Assembly (NCBI GenBank): GCA_027886175.1
Contig: JAJNNQ010000006.1
Span: 1,612,001 to 1,676,000, forward strand
Source: Phylloscopus collybita
Lineage: Eukaryota; Chordata; Aves; Passeriformes; Phylloscopidae
Direction: 5' to 3'
Length of the DNA stretch: 64,000 nt
The notes beneath the pieces are model-generated. The model saw nothing but the letters and a program-made list of their open reading frames with translations, did no database searches and was not told the DNA's origin. Positions 1 to 13,775 of this stretch are shown piece by piece (the stretch's first letter is position 1; each line of letters starts with the position of its first letter). The position numbers and the translations under genes are program-made.

Positions 1-309
1 AATACTGCCAAAGAAGATCTAAACTTTGAGTACGAATAGCAGGTAGGCATCCCATAATATTGTTATGTATCAACTGAGAACTTGAAACCCAAGGAGATCC
101 TCAATGAGTATCAGGTTGGGCCCAAGAACTAGCTTTAACTTTGTGTGCTTTGGGGCAAACCAAATAAAAGGTTGAGCTTCATCATTTAGGTGCTGAAATG
201 TCCCTATGATGACTCTTGGAGTATCCATTTGGGAATTCTGCAGTTAATCCAATGAGATTAATAATGAGAAAGGTGCTTTTGATACAGAATTTGATACAGG
301 ATTTTTTTG

Positions 310-530
310 ATAAAGGAAAGCCACCTAGACTGGACATAAGGGAGCATTTCTTTACTGAGATGGTGGCCAAACACTGGAATGGGCTTCCAGGGAGGTGATC
401 AATGCCCCTAGGCTGTCAGTGTTTAAGGACATTTGCACAATGCCTTTAATGACACAAATTAACTTTTTGTCAGCTCTGACCTGGTCAGACAATTGAATTA
501 GATGATCCTTATAGGTCACCACAAGATCAA
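310..530 (+). mobile_element. CR1 LINE 3' fragment
   Basis: The text from the ACTGGACATAAGGGAGCATT block, through the GGTGGCCAAACACTGGAA block, to the GATGATCCTTATAGGTC block reads like the 3' end of a plus-oriented avian CR1. It is clearly diverged, with many substitutions and no intact terminal 8-bp repeats. It is too short to code for anything. The assignment is by recalled consensus. Confidence 0.75.
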
Positions 531-540
531 GGTTCTGCAG

Positions 541-1676
541 CTGAGTCAGGCTGAAGGAACATGCACATTTGGCAAAGACTCAAAGCCAGTTACAGTTAGC
601 AGGATCTTCACAACAGTAGTGAAAAAAGAAAATGGGGAAAAAAAAAAAAAGGGCCAAAGGGCCAAAGAGTTATCACATCAGGCTAACCATGAGCTCAGGA
701 GATAAGACTGAGCAACAGCCTGGCATAGTTATGGAAGCTATGGGAAAAACTGCAAGTTATGGAAGAAAGTAATAACAGCGTCCCCTCTTCTCAAATATGA
801 CTAATGGAGCAGGAGAGATTTAGTTTCTAACTGCCCAAACATGCTGTGGGCATTTTGCACAGAGTTGTAAGTTAGGTTGGCCTGAACTCCTGTTCTCCCA
901 GGAGAGATTTTCAGACCATTCTCAGCTTTGAACTGGCTTGGACTGATGGCAGGGGTGACTTTCATCAGCTTAGAGGGGCCAGCCTCTTACTGCACTGCAT
1001 CTGATTCCCACTAGAAGGATTAAGAGATACGCTGTGCAAAATCTCTTGGACAAATGTGCATTTAACCCTGCACATTCAAGGGAGATAAGTGTAACCTCTC
1101 TGTTAAACTGCATTTTATGTTCACAAGAGATGTTTTATGTTTGATCATGTTTGGGGAAGACTGCATTATCCCCATCACTGAAAAGGAAATTCTTAATATC
1201 TCCCTGTACATAGTGGAGTCAATTGTTTATCGAAGTGTGTGTGTTTAGGGCAAAACTTGCATTTCAGGACTGCCGGAGCGTCACATTCACTTAAGGAAGA
1301 AAATCCTGTATCAAGCTATGCTACATTTAGCTACACATGATGTGCAGCAAATGCTACAGAATCTAAAGCTACAAAATTGTTGTAAGAGCATTATGGGTGG
1401 CTTGTTTAAGTAAAAATTCTGGTCTTGTGAGCATTGTTCTATTCAAAATCAGAATAGCTTTGACAGTCAGTATTAGTATGACAAAAATGTTCTGGGATGA
1501 TGTTGATCTGGGGAAGGAGATTTGGAGAGTGAAGGAGGGGAAGGACAGAGTTGGCTTCAGATATTCATTTGGTGCCTGTGGCACCAGTAATTAGCCAGGT
1601 CTGATGTAGAATCTATGTCCACTTTTTCCCCTTAACAATTGCATCTCAGTGTTCAGCATTAAAAGTATGAGGCTTT

Positions 1677-1717
<41 letters not shown>

Positions 1718-4700
1718 TGTTTTGTTTTGTTTTGTTTTGTTTTGTTTATTTTTGTGAAAAGGTACAAGTTGGCCCTAGATTTGCCACTCTGTTTGGACAG
1801 ATAAAGCAGGTTATCCTGCTAAGTTCTGCCATTCTGTTGCCCTAAATTTTCCCTCAAAAAGAAAGTAGAAACAGTATCAAATTCTTTCTGGTTCTGTGTG
1901 AGGCTGCTTGGACAGCAAAAACTGACTACGTACTTACTGATGAATGTTTCAAAAACAAGTAAGTCAACTGAGAAAGCAGCCAGATCAGGAAATTATGCTT
2001 ACAAGGTACAGATACTCTGACTGTATAAACCCATTACATTGAATTTGTAAGCAAAATCAAATAGATACGCTCAGGAGTACCTTTGATTAAGTGTTTTGCC
2101 TCACACTGGGTAACACTGCCTGTTCAGATTTAATAGACTGACTCCAATGTCAGATGCCCTTTCAACAGGGATATTTGTGGGGCAGCAAGAGGAAAAAGGT
2201 ATATATTCCTTTAAACCTAGTAGACAGCATTCCTGCAATCATACCACAGACATATTACAACCATTTGCTCAGACTTCTGGCTGATAAGTACTTCTTGCCA
2301 ATTTGTGTGCATTTATACACATAACACTGAAGCCTAAAAAAAACCATTGACTTAGACTGTTCGTATCTTAGCCATGTCACTGTTCATTCTGTAGTGATCC
2401 CAACAGCATATGGTAGATTAAAATACACCTGCCATAAAAGAAGCCAGCCATAATCAAGGCTACCAACTGATAAAAAAGATATTTTTTGCTTGATAGTTTC
2501 TTAGAAGAGATTAGTTTTGTCAAAATTGGGTCCTAACTTTATACCTTCATTTTTTCTGGCTTCTTCTAGCCAGTTTTGCTTTTCTCTGCAAGATTAAATA
2601 ATCCTTTAGTACTGCGTATTTTCTCCCCGTGAAGATATTTATATATTGTAGTCTATTTACTTCTCAGTATTCTTTCTCATAAGCTAAACAGATTGAGTTT
2701 TTAAGTGTTTTGCTATAAAGCATTTATCTTCTTTTCCTCGAATCATTGCATCCTTTTTTTTTCAAATATCCTTTCCAATATTTCAAAACTTGCTTAAAAA
2801 TGTGTGGAGAAAAAATTGTTACTTGAATTAAACTGATCAGTTTACAGTATACAGACACAGAGCCACATCTCTTCTCCAATTCAACTCTTTGCCTCCTATT
2901 CCTATCAGACTATGAGCTGATCACCAATGTCAAGGCACAAGTGAATTGCTGTTGGGTCTTCTTCTTCATTCAGGTGTAACAGATTCCTCTGCATAGATAT
3001 TTTTCTGCCTGCTAAAGCCTGGCTTTTTTATCCCCACTGACAGGCTTGCTCGTGCACAGCCAAAGGTCTCACCCCACAAGGATATTTTGAGGCTTAGATC
3101 CCATGCACATCCCTGTTCTTCGCTATGGGGTAGGTTTGGACAACTCTCAGATGTTTATAGCCTTTCATGATTAAAATGGGGTAATCAGATTTGCTGTCAG
3201 GGTGTTTGGATCACATCAAGCATTCAGAGGGCAATCGCACAGCCTTTGTCTAGACTAGGGTTTAAATGCGTGTCATTAGCACATATTAGCTGATACATTT
3301 TAAAAGTCTGATGCAGACAAGGCATAATGCCTTTAATGTGAAAAGCTGGCTGAGTTAGGCCCTTGGGCATTGGTGTTGACACTGGTTTGTCTATTTCAGA
3401 ATTTTAGAATAAGTTAGCTGAGGGCTTGTCTGCAAAGACCAGTTAATTTGGAAGAAGATAGGCTATGAATTTAAAGGGCTGCTCCAGGACTTAAGGCCAG
3501 AAAAAGATTCATTTTCAAGTAGTTGCTCTGAAATAGCTCAATATAATAGTAATATACACTTAACTAGGTACGTTTTCCTTCACTTTTTTTTAAACTTTTC
3601 TCAGAAAAAAAACCAGTTCCCATATTAGAGTTGTTGTATTTAAAAATTAACCCTCTGGTACACACACTTCTGTTTTTTATCACTGCTCCTTACTGAATAC
3701 AGCTGATTAGCCTGGTTGTGTCTGGGGAGGAGGCTGGAAAACTTGTACACTCTGCAGATCTGATTGCTGACGTTAAAAGCTGACTTGCATTTCACAGGGG
3801 GAAGACATGGTACACTTGTGAGAGGAAATGTGAGTGAAGCAACAGAAGACCATAAAATAGGATTAAAAATAGAGACTGGAGGGATTTTGTTAGAACCTGG
3901 CGTTCCATCAAAAAAACCCACGCAAATCCCAGGACATCCCAGAAGCCTGTTATAAACTAAGAAGGGGAACAAGGAAGAAGAAGAGATAAAATTTCATAGT
4001 AAAAAATCATTGTAAACTGTGGTGGTGTTGAATTTATGAGAGTTTGTGCATTTCCTCAGCTGGTTCTGCCCATGGAGTCTGCTGCCTCAGGTGTTGTGGC
4101 TGAGACTCCGTAAAGAGGAACCAGCCAAAATTATTCTGCGGTTGGCTTTATCCCAAAAATTAGCTGAGATAATACTAACTTCCAATTGCAGAGGAGCCCC
4201 TCCCTGCAAGAAAAATAAGCATCTCTAGCTCTACAGTTCACTGCTTGATAGTGATGTTAGCAACAACATTTTCCTTGTCCTTGAAGGCTGGTGAGAATAT
4301 ATATTACTCTTGGAGAGCAAATATTTGCCAGGTAATCAGAACTCATTTCAGGGTGTCATTTCCACCCCTCCACTCTGACTGGTTGTCACCTTGGTTAAAC
4401 TTATCACCTTGGTTAGATGGAGATAAAAAAGGCTGAAGTCTCATCATGGTGGAAAATATACTTTTGAGAAGTGTAAGAAGTACACTTTTGAGAAAATACA
4501 CATCTTGAGAGGAACAGCCATGGGTAAACATCATGCCACCTGTTCAAGGCTTATTTGTCTAATAAAGAATTGCAGGGCATGAGCTGCTTTGCAGGGTGAT
4601 ACTGGAAACCGGTTTTGCACAATGAAACATACTGACAGAGAAAGAAGCCAGATGGTGTCTCAACAGCCCAAGTTTTCTAAAACACATTTCCTACCCTGAG

Positions 4701-7287
4701 AAGTTCTTGATTGACAGCTCTGGAAACAGATGCTTTATTTGTCCACAGGGCAGCACAGGGAAGACATCTAATATTGTCCCAGCAGAGGTCTACAGAAATC
4801 ACCTGCCATTTCATTTCCATCCCTGTGAAGTCCTTGCTTTATCTGTCCAAACTGCAGAGGAAGGGGACATCTGCAGAGTGCACATTTGACCCTGATTTGA
4901 GTCCACAGAACTTCTGCTTGTTAAAACTTCAGTTTCAGGGCTGAATCTGAATCTTTGATCTGTAACATGGATAAACTACTGTCTTAAGGAAATTATCCAG
5001 TGACAGAGGAGAGGAAGGCAGGCTTTCTTGAAGCACAAATATACCCAGGTGACCCCGTTCTTCTCCCTCAATCTTCACAGTGAACAAGAAGATTTAGAAG
5101 TATGTAGCTGGCAAAGAGGTTCTTAGAAAAGGCAGAGAAGAGCTCATGTTATATTTACACAGAATGTTTTCAGATGTTTTATTTTAAGTCTAAAGAAAAC
5201 TTCACAATTTATAGTCATCAGATGCTCTTAAAACAAAGGTTAGTACAGGGAAACAGAGAAGCAATGAAAAAAAGAGTATTATCATTTATGAGTACTTTAT
5301 TAGCCTTTCCCTTTGAAGAGATTTCAGTGTGGAGGCTGAAATCCTTCCTATTTCAAAGGTTTACAGTCAAGAGCAGGAACAATGCAGGATTTGCAGCCTT
5401 TGTTTGATCTTTGTGGTCTGTGCAGTTCAAATGTGCAAAGAAAAGTGTGAGAGTGTGCGCCCAGGTGAAATGGAACTGGGCAGTCACACAGAATTGTTGC
5501 TTTTCTGCAGTGCAGAGCTTTTTATTTACAGTAATAAATCCTGGGCAGATGGTCAGAAGTTCAGTGACGTACATTGGTCATCCAATCAGAAAATCTGTAT
5601 ATGTTTAGGATTGAGAAATTAAATGTTTGTCTTTCTTTCAAGAATGTTGAGATTTCTGTCATATGCAGCATTGAGAAAGACATCAGAGGGTGATCTTGAT
5701 GGATTTGGGTAAAGAGGCCTAATCAAAGGCCAGCTAGAGGTGTGACTATCATACAGTACATATCCCACAAGCAGTGAACAGGCTAATTTGGTCACAGGAA
5801 GCATCACAGCTGTGCTTGTACAGCCTCTGCCCACTCTACTCACTGCTTCCAGGTTAAGCAATGTGATACCCTCCAGGCTGTCTTCTTCTGGACTTCTTTT
5901 TACAGGTTTTCTTCTTCTGGAAAGTTAATTTAGAGATAGTTCAAGCTTTTTTCAAGCAGTTAACAAGCTGTACCTTCAATGGGAAACTATGGATGATCTG
6001 CAGCAATAGTGGGTGGATCCGAATTGGAGAAATAACCTGGACAACTTCTTCCTAAATTTGCTACCAAAAAAAACAAATTACTTTATTCACAATTTCCAAA
6101 GAAGAAGGAGCAGCAAAAACATTTCCAGAAATAACCAGAATAAGGTTTCATCTCCCAGACCCATTTGGCCCACACCTGTTTCATATTCTCCAATCCATGC
6201 ATGCAACCATGTTCAGAAGAAAACAAAAGGTGTTCCAGAGATTAAGTGATGTGAGGAATTCAAGGCTTTGGGAAGGTTATAAAAAGGTCCCTTGCAGGCA
6301 AGCCCACGATCAATGCTACTGTTCTTCTGTGTAGCTAATCTAAAGTAAGGTTTTCATTAACTCCCTTTATTTGATGCATTGTGAAACAAACTGAATGAGA
6401 ATGTTTAGGCTGGCAAAAAAAACCAACACAAAATCCCACAAGAACCCAGTGTAACAGCTTACATCAAGAGCTAAGTAACAAAGAAAATAGCTCTGGATAC
6501 ACAAAGTCTGGGTTTTGCAACTAGGCAGGAGGTGCACAAGTTTAAAGCTATGCATGAATACCAAGGCTCTTCTCCCAAAAAAGATGTAAAAAAATCACCA
6601 CTTTGTGCCATGATATAGAGCATAACTCACTGCTGAAAAGTTCTCTCAAATCAGTTCTATTAAATGGCAATATACTGATTTGGGCTAATACCTTCACTTT
6701 TTGAACTACTGGGTGTCTGAGAAGTGTCACCAAGCTAACAGAGAGCCCAAACCCAATACTAAAGCTACTCAGCAACACTCCAAAACCCAGTGACACAATG
6801 CCTATTTTCTACCAAGAATTTGTTTTAAAAGCCATCAATACCAGGATTTTTACTGTTGTGTGGACATAGAGCCAAAGATGTGAGGGATCTCAGCCACCCA
6901 ACTAACTTTGCAGAATATCCTGTCACTGGAGGCACTCACCACTTTATAGTATGCTCCATAGTGCAGAGCCTAATTTTTCCTTGTCCAGCTGAGCACTTTA
7001 TTTGCTGAACTATTGGATAGGCAAAATGTCCCACTCTCCCAGTTGCCATCACTTCATGCAAGGTTGTATCCATCCAACATGTTCTGAGGACACCCAGCAG
7101 ACTGATCCCCTTCCTGCTGCTGTAGGTGCACACCTGGCTTCTCAGCACTCCTAACTCCAGGGTTTCAGACAGTCCTCAGACCTTTGTGTAGAATTGATTG
7201 AGAGCCATGGTCCTCTGAACTCAAAGGCTGAGAGTCACTCACATCCTCACTAACATAAGGAAACAGAAGAAACACAGGCCTTGAACT
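541..7287. other. intergenic sequence without a recognised gene
   Basis: Apart from the microsatellite at 1,685-1,746, this stretch contains only short open frames (under 100 codons) on both strands with no recognisable motif. I see no RNA gene or clear transposon. It lies about 27-33 kb downstream of the DNAJC15 stop codon. Confidence 0.7.
1685..1746. repeat. compound microsatellite (TA)n-(TTTTG)n
   Basis: About 14 perfect TA units (1,685-1,713) run straight into about six TTTTG units (to about 1,746). The two adjoining simple repeats make a likely length-variable site. Confidence 0.95.
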
Positions 7288-7345
7288 GTAGCACATGAGT
7301 GGTTAGGACACTCTTCTTGGGATTCTGAGACCTTTGTTAAAGGGC
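7288..7345 (+). mobile_element. possible tRNA-derived SINE head (MIR-like)
   Basis: The block GAGTGGTTAGGACACTC followed by GGGATTCTGAGACC resembles a tRNA D-arm and A-box region and the start of ancient amniote tRNA SINEs. No clear B box follows, and the rest of the element is not recognisable. It is a diverged remnant at best; a chance match is possible. Confidence 0.4.
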
Positions 7346-9519
7346 TCTTAACCAGCCTTTATCCCTTCTATTTCTGTCTGATATGGGTTGATATGGATTT
7401 GTGTGTCAGGTCTCCAGACCATTTGAGTGGACAATAGCTTTTCATTTCCTCAGTGCATCAGGTCTTTTAGTTTGTTCATTATGCAATTTCTGTTTATTTT
7501 AGATCAAGTCATACAGGTAGAGGTGAATTACAATGGAAAAATATCTACCAAGCCACATAATAAAATACATCTAACAATAATCTCATATGCAAGGGAAAAT
7601 CTACATGTAAATGGCAATCTGTCCAGTTGACAACAAAGAAAGGAAAGAGCAATTGCAACTGAGAACCCATAAAGAGTTATATGAATGGATAATATTCATT
7701 AGCCTTGAAAGATGAAAGGCTGCCTATTCAAAGTAATTTTATCCTGATGGGCCAAAAGCTACCATTTACTTAAATTTTCATTCAAATATGAGAAACAAGA
7801 AGTCCAAACTGTAGTGTCTAATTGAGACCATGGATTACCAGTACCTAGTTTGAGGAACTGACATACTCCTACAGTATCTGAATTCAGGAGAGCAACTGTG
7901 ACTCAAGGCTTGTGCCGTATGACTGGAAAAGCAGCTACAAAGCCTCCATCTGACATCTGGCAGGTAGGGGCAGAATGAAGCCTACAGCCAGCAGATCCCA
8001 TGTAAACAGGACTAGACCTTGCTTTCTCAGCCCAGTTGTGCTGGTAAGCAAGAACCAGCTCCCACTTATCCCTAGGGACACTGTTTTTCAGGCATCATGA
8101 CAAGAGATGTGAGACTGCAGTCAGCTGAGGAGGAAGAAGCATGGGGAATGTGCACTTGGTCCTCACTACAGGTAGCTGCTGGAAAATCAATGGTTACAAC
8201 ACCCAGCCACTGATGACTTTACTCAAAGCACAGAGAGCTGGAGAATGTTGGCTGGCTTTATCTGCTCTCCTGAGTTTAGCTCTCAAGCAGACAGATCTAG
8301 TGCTCAGTCACATCCACAATCCTGCACTGCCACCTCATTAAGGGGGTGCTGAGTTTATGAACCCATCTTCATCTGTGGCTCACTGGAAATGCTAGACCAC
8401 AGCCTCACACCAGCCTTCCAATTTCAATGCAACAAGGGAACAGCTGGAAAATGTTGCCACTTGAAGTGGGTTTTCAGTGGTAGGGTCTGTGATCACTGTT
8501 TCCTGGGGTGCTCCTAAATCTGCAGAGCACCTCCTTGGTGTTGCTTGCTACCCTCAAAAACAACACCACTTCTTGAAGATATCAGTCAGCAGAGAACACC
8601 ACCACTGCTGACGCACACAGGCAGTGACTTATTCACATCATCTACAAAGGAGACAAGTCACACTGAGGTCGGGTGCTGCAGACAAAGTAAATAGTTTACT
8701 ATAATGTATGTGGTGAATAATGCCATGCATTAGAAGAACATCATCATAGAACAAAGGAGAGGATGGAGAAATGTGTGTTTCCCCTTGCTCAAGATTTCTT
8801 GAATGATCAGAATCTGGAGAAAATGAAGTTGAGAGGATATGGGTAGGAGAGGAGCTCTCTAAATCAACTTTTTTCTCCTTCCGTATCCCTGCCTTATATA
8901 GAAAATGCGACATACATGATCTGTGTATAAATGAGCAAAACTTGTAGTGCATACCAGATCTGCAATAATTTGTATTTGAATGTTTTAGCAAAAACTGACT
9001 GTGACTACAAACATTTCACAGACTAATTTTCAGATTCATGAGTTTTTGCTTGGTTTGCCTACATGTTCTCTGAGCTCTCTGCCAAAAAATATTTCCTTTC
9101 TTGCACTGAAACGTAGCACTGACATGTGTCAAACTACTTCTTTTGTATGGGTTTAAGCACACTTCTTCCTCTTCCTGCTTTTTGTAGATTCATACATATT
9201 AGACACACATCTTTGGGTTTTAATTATAAAATTAATGTAGACAGCAACCAGAAATAAATCTGACAAATCTAATTTCCCAAGTAACTCAATATCATCTCAG
9301 GATCTCTGAGGAAAACAAAAAAATTATGTCCAAGGGGTTACAAGAATGTTTCTAAGGGGACAAAATTGAAAAAAAGAAGAACACTGATCAGATTAGTAGA
9401 GGAGCATATCCTTAACCTCAAAATCTATATTTATCAACAGCTAGGAGAATGTAATGGTATTTTAAATATTACATAACTTTTCATACTGCTTCTAATCCCA
9501 GACATTTAGGGGGAAAAAG

Positions 9520-9561
<42 letters not shown>

Positions 9562-12500
9562 CATCTATCTATGTTGTAAATGCATGTTAAAAGAAAATAA
9601 TTTCTAAAATAGTTGTTTAATGATCCTATAAAATACATTTGGAATATTTCCTTTTTAAAGTACCAATATGCAGCCAAATGTAAAACAAAGAGCTTCTGTA
9701 AGGATTCAGGATCCGCATATGAGGGTCAGACCTTAGACTCCAGAGAAGCTGGTACTCTTCTCCACTGCCATCCATAGTGAAGTCGATTTCTCAGTTAAGC
9801 AATGGAAACTGAAAGAGTGAGCTGAGAGATCTATGGGCCCTGAGAAGGGCCACAGAGAAGCTCAGAACTACGTTTGTGACATGGTGCTCTCCAAAGTCCT
9901 CAGCTCTCGTCTGAAGGACTGAGTTGGAGCTACTCCATGGAATGCCCATCGGTTCAGCTCAGCAACGTGCACCAAGCAGCTTCCCCTGCCTAAACCAAAC
10001 TGCAACAAAAACACAGACAGCCTTGAGACAAAGGTTGGAGGCTTGCAGGTCTGCATGTTCTTTCCTCCCTGGAAGAAGGACCTGGGGGCCTGAACCTCAG
10101 TGTCCAGTGCTCCCTGGCGCAGAAGCAGCCAGGCCACAGGAACTGCATGGCACGGCATCCAGCTTTTCTCACGCTGCAATGTCTTTCAGGTTATGTCCAA
10201 ACACACCCATGTCTATAGGGAGGGAATCATGGAGACACAACAGAAGCCTTTGCCTACCTAGCTCAGAGACATGTAGGTTTTGCAAAGGATGAGGCCCTAG
10301 TTTGGGCTCCCAAAGGTTGGTGTGTGAGCAGAGTGCTTATGTTCCCTTTACAGGCAGTGGAAAAGCAAGCCACTAAATAAGGCTGAGAGAGTTTGCAGTG
10401 CTATTCAGCTTCCCAGATGTAGGTGCCTGTTTTAGGGAGAGGTACTGTTATATTCAGCCAGCTGGGTGTCTCCCCAAACTCCACTGACTACGTGTATGAT
10501 AGCAGACATGCTGACACCTACAACTTCACCTGTGTGGGACACAGCTGAGGCTAACATGGACCATATCTGCCTGCCAGAGCCAAGGTGAACATTGAGACCT
10601 ACAATTCTCACTTAATTTTCCAGTCTACTAAAAAAACCAATTCCACCTGTAGGCAAAAACTTGCTTTGAGGAACCTGGAGCTTTTGGCCTATGGACTTTT
10701 CCATCACTATTTTATTTTTTACAGTCTCACTCTGAGCTGTGCATGAATGTACCTGGACTCTAGCATGCAAAACTTTTCAGAATCTCCTGAAAGGTTTCAT
10801 TTGGAAGTGGAATTTATGCAAGTGTGTATTAATGATTTGGCATCTTAAAGGGGTTATTTTGAGTGCTATCTTTAACTTCATTACCATTAAATTATTCCTT
10901 AAATTATTCCAAAGAGATTGTGGCCTAATGCTTTGAACCAATTTAAAAATTCATATGGAGAGTTTGTTATAGTCCACAGTCAAGAGTACATTTAAACAGT
11001 GGAAACAAGTTAAGCAGCTTTTGAGAGACCAAGAGATGTTTACCTCAGTTATGCAATGTTGACACTTACCTATATTTTTTCTCCATAGACTGATTTTGCA
11101 ATCAAAACTTGAACAGGTGGAAATCCATCACAAATATCTAAATCTAAATTTGGTAAAACACAATCCACACAGCCCTTATTTTGCAAGTAATTATTGCCAC
11201 ATGCATGCAGTAAAGCTGAAAAGCTTCTAGAAATCAAGTTCAATTTGAACAGGCACTCCCAGGTGGTTTCCACTCCTAAAGAAGAACATAATAGAAAACA
11301 GCATCTTGAGAGAAACATTCATCTCCAATAATTTGGCTGTGCCCTGTAAGGTCAGTATGCAGACAGCCCAAATCTCAGGATTGTAATCCATTTCCCTTAC
11401 AGATGTAATACTAAAGGACTAAATCAAGGAATAATGGCTTTCTTAATCCTTTATATGATCCTAGGACTGGCTATAGGAACTACTGGTGCTGGGAGTTTTT
11501 AAGTGTGGAAAATGTGAGGAATGTAGCTATTCCATATAAACTGTTCTAATGAATGTTGTTTATCCTTAGCCAATGCTGCACTGAACCACTGCAAGGAAAA
11601 AGGAAGTACAGACAACTGAATGTACACCTAGATTCGTCCTTAGGTTAATGTGGTCAGAGCAAAATCTTTTAGCTACTGACCAAGAGATCAATTACTTATT
11701 ATGATCAATGACCACTGAGAATATATTTGAAATCTTTTCTCAAGGTGAAATCCCTGCCTTGTGAGGTGTTTTCTTAATTAGAGGATACTTTGGCTGTGTG
11801 AACATGACTTTTGGGGGTGAAGGGATATGTAAGGGACAATTCTGTTACTTACATGAACACTTTATTTTCCTGTCATGCCTTTCCACACCTCCTGAGGTTT
11901 TGCTAAGTACTTTAAAGTTACTGTGGGATAGGGGACAATTGGTATTACCACTATAAAATCTTCCCCTCTGTCCGCCACAGCATGAATCAGAAGTATAAAT
12001 TGCTGTGCCTAAGTGGGTGAAGTAAGAAATAGACTGTTCCCACTGGAAAGATAAGTGACTGGAAATGAGCCCAAAAATTTGTGCTTAGGAGTCTCAAAGC
12101 TGGAATACTGTTAGAGTGGATTACCAGGGAAACCAGCAATGAGTAGGAACCAGAGCCTAAACATCTGACTGTTTTCCTGGCATACATTTCAGAGAGATGC
12201 AGTGTGCATAAAGAACTTTATATATACATCACTGCCCATCTCAGTAAAGAGACATTTTTTACTAAGTTGCTGTTGAAAAGAATTTCTCACTGTTTTAACC
12301 TTTGATTTCTAACAGCATATTTTTTGCCTACATGAAAGTATGGTGAAAGAGGAAGGATGAATCTGTGCAATTAAATTCCTACTCCTTACTGTCAGTGGCA
12401 CAGGACCCTCCACATGTTCCCCTTTGCCCAGAGATGGAGATGGAATGCCCACCCAACCCTACATTTCCTCTTTAAAACAGATAAACACTGTCAACATCTT

Positions 12501-13283
12501 TCCAGGATACAATTTTAACAACAGTCCTCCCTTGCCATCTCCCTGACTCCAACTTTCCACTTTCTGAAAAAAGGAAGAGCCTTGCTGTTTTTATATATTT
12601 TCCAAATCACTGGTACATCTTCTAAGTTTGGCATTTTCACCTGACTTTCAAACCCACCTTCAAGGATTTTTTTTTTTACCCTGCATTTGCAAGAACTGGA
12701 AATATATTATAGAAAAATGTCTTCAAAAGCACTAATGACCCCGCAACAGCCAAGCTCAAACACACATGCACACATGCATCTTCTCTGCAAGGTCTACTAT
12801 GAATGCAGAATTTGCCCTAATTCTGAGAAACTCACTCCTCCGCACTCACACATACTCTAATGCACTCCTTCTTGTACCAATCCACCCTCTCCCACGCTGA
12901 CATATATATTCTCTCTCTCCTTCACCACTCTCTTTGCCTCTGAGCTAAATTACTCTACTGTGGAAATTGCCATCAGCAATTTTCACCCTTTGCTGCTCTT
13001 TCAAGGAGTTTATGCAGTGGTGCAGTCATGATGCTCAATTAGTTACTTGATATCTTTTGAGCTATTTCCCAACTATTTGCACGCACGTGCTACGGAACAG
13101 CAACGTTTCTCTTATCATCTCCATGCGCTTATGGCATGGGCTGAGCTGGGTCAGGTGGGATCTTTGTGTTGGTCTCTTAATCAGAATCAAATGGGTGTTT
13201 TTGGCACAACATCACTCACCTTACAAGGTCTCTGCCCTGCTACAAAGCACCTGCATATTAACTGTATTTTATGGGAAGAAGGT
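7346..13283. other. intergenic sequence without a recognised gene
   Basis: Besides the ATCT microsatellite, no feature could be supported. Open frames at 8,638-8,991 and around 9,868-10,292 overlap on both strands, lack domains and show no splice context. The region near 9,900-10,200 is somewhat G/C-richer than its surroundings but has no CpG clustering. Confidence 0.65.
9520..9572. repeat. (ATCT)n tetranucleotide microsatellite
   Basis: Ten perfect ATCT units at 9,521-9,560 are followed by a two-base interruption and further partial units. This kind of locus is usually length-polymorphic. Confidence 0.97.
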
Positions 13284-13345
13284 TAGTTCAGAGGCTGAAG
13301 CAATGTCCTAGGAATTGGAGTTAGCTCTTGGACCCCTATCACTAA
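13284..13345 (+). mobile_element. possible tRNA-derived SINE head
   Basis: Positions 13,284-13,294 (TAGTTCAGAGG) fit the RNA polymerase III A-box pattern exactly, and the text up to about 13,345 resembles a tRNA-derived SINE head. There is no good B box. A MIR-like tail lies about 300 bases downstream in the same orientation, so both could be parts of one old, disrupted element. Confidence 0.4.
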
Positions 13346-13619
13346 AAGGATTGATGTCCTGGTCTTTTTGCTCAAGTGTGTAGCACCACCCAGCTGCTTG
13401 TTCCCATCCTCACAGTTCATGGTGAAGACTGTGATGAACAGGCTGAACATTCTGAGGCTGTTCCAGAGTACAGTCAGACAGGTTGTCTTAGATCCAGATG
13501 TACCCTGTGAGGACCCTGCATTATTCCCAGGTCCAAGATGTGAGAGGGGCTGTGAACCATTTTTCTTACATGCAAACTTGAAAGGAATTGAGAAGGTCCC
13601 AGCTGAATTCATAGTTTGA

Positions 13620-13775
13620 GTTCTTGACCCCTTTTGAATTTCCCAGGTGGCCATGAGAAAAGCCTTCTAACTTTTCTGCACTTCAGTTTCTCAGTTATAA
13701 CAAAACAGCACTTTCTACCTTGTGGGGAAATTGGAGGACAAAACCGTAAAAGACTGTGGGCACTATCACTCTGGA
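13620..13775 (+). mobile_element. probable MIR-like SINE core and tail
   Basis: The order of motifs (CTAACTTTTCTGCACTTCAG, TTTCTCAGTTATAA, CTACCTTGTGGGG, AAAGACTGTGGGCAC) follows the MIR/CORE-SINE layout of control-text 'cttaacctctctg...cagtttcctcatctgtaa'. Divergence is high, which fits an element predating the bird lineage. Assignment is by recalled consensus only. Confidence 0.5.
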
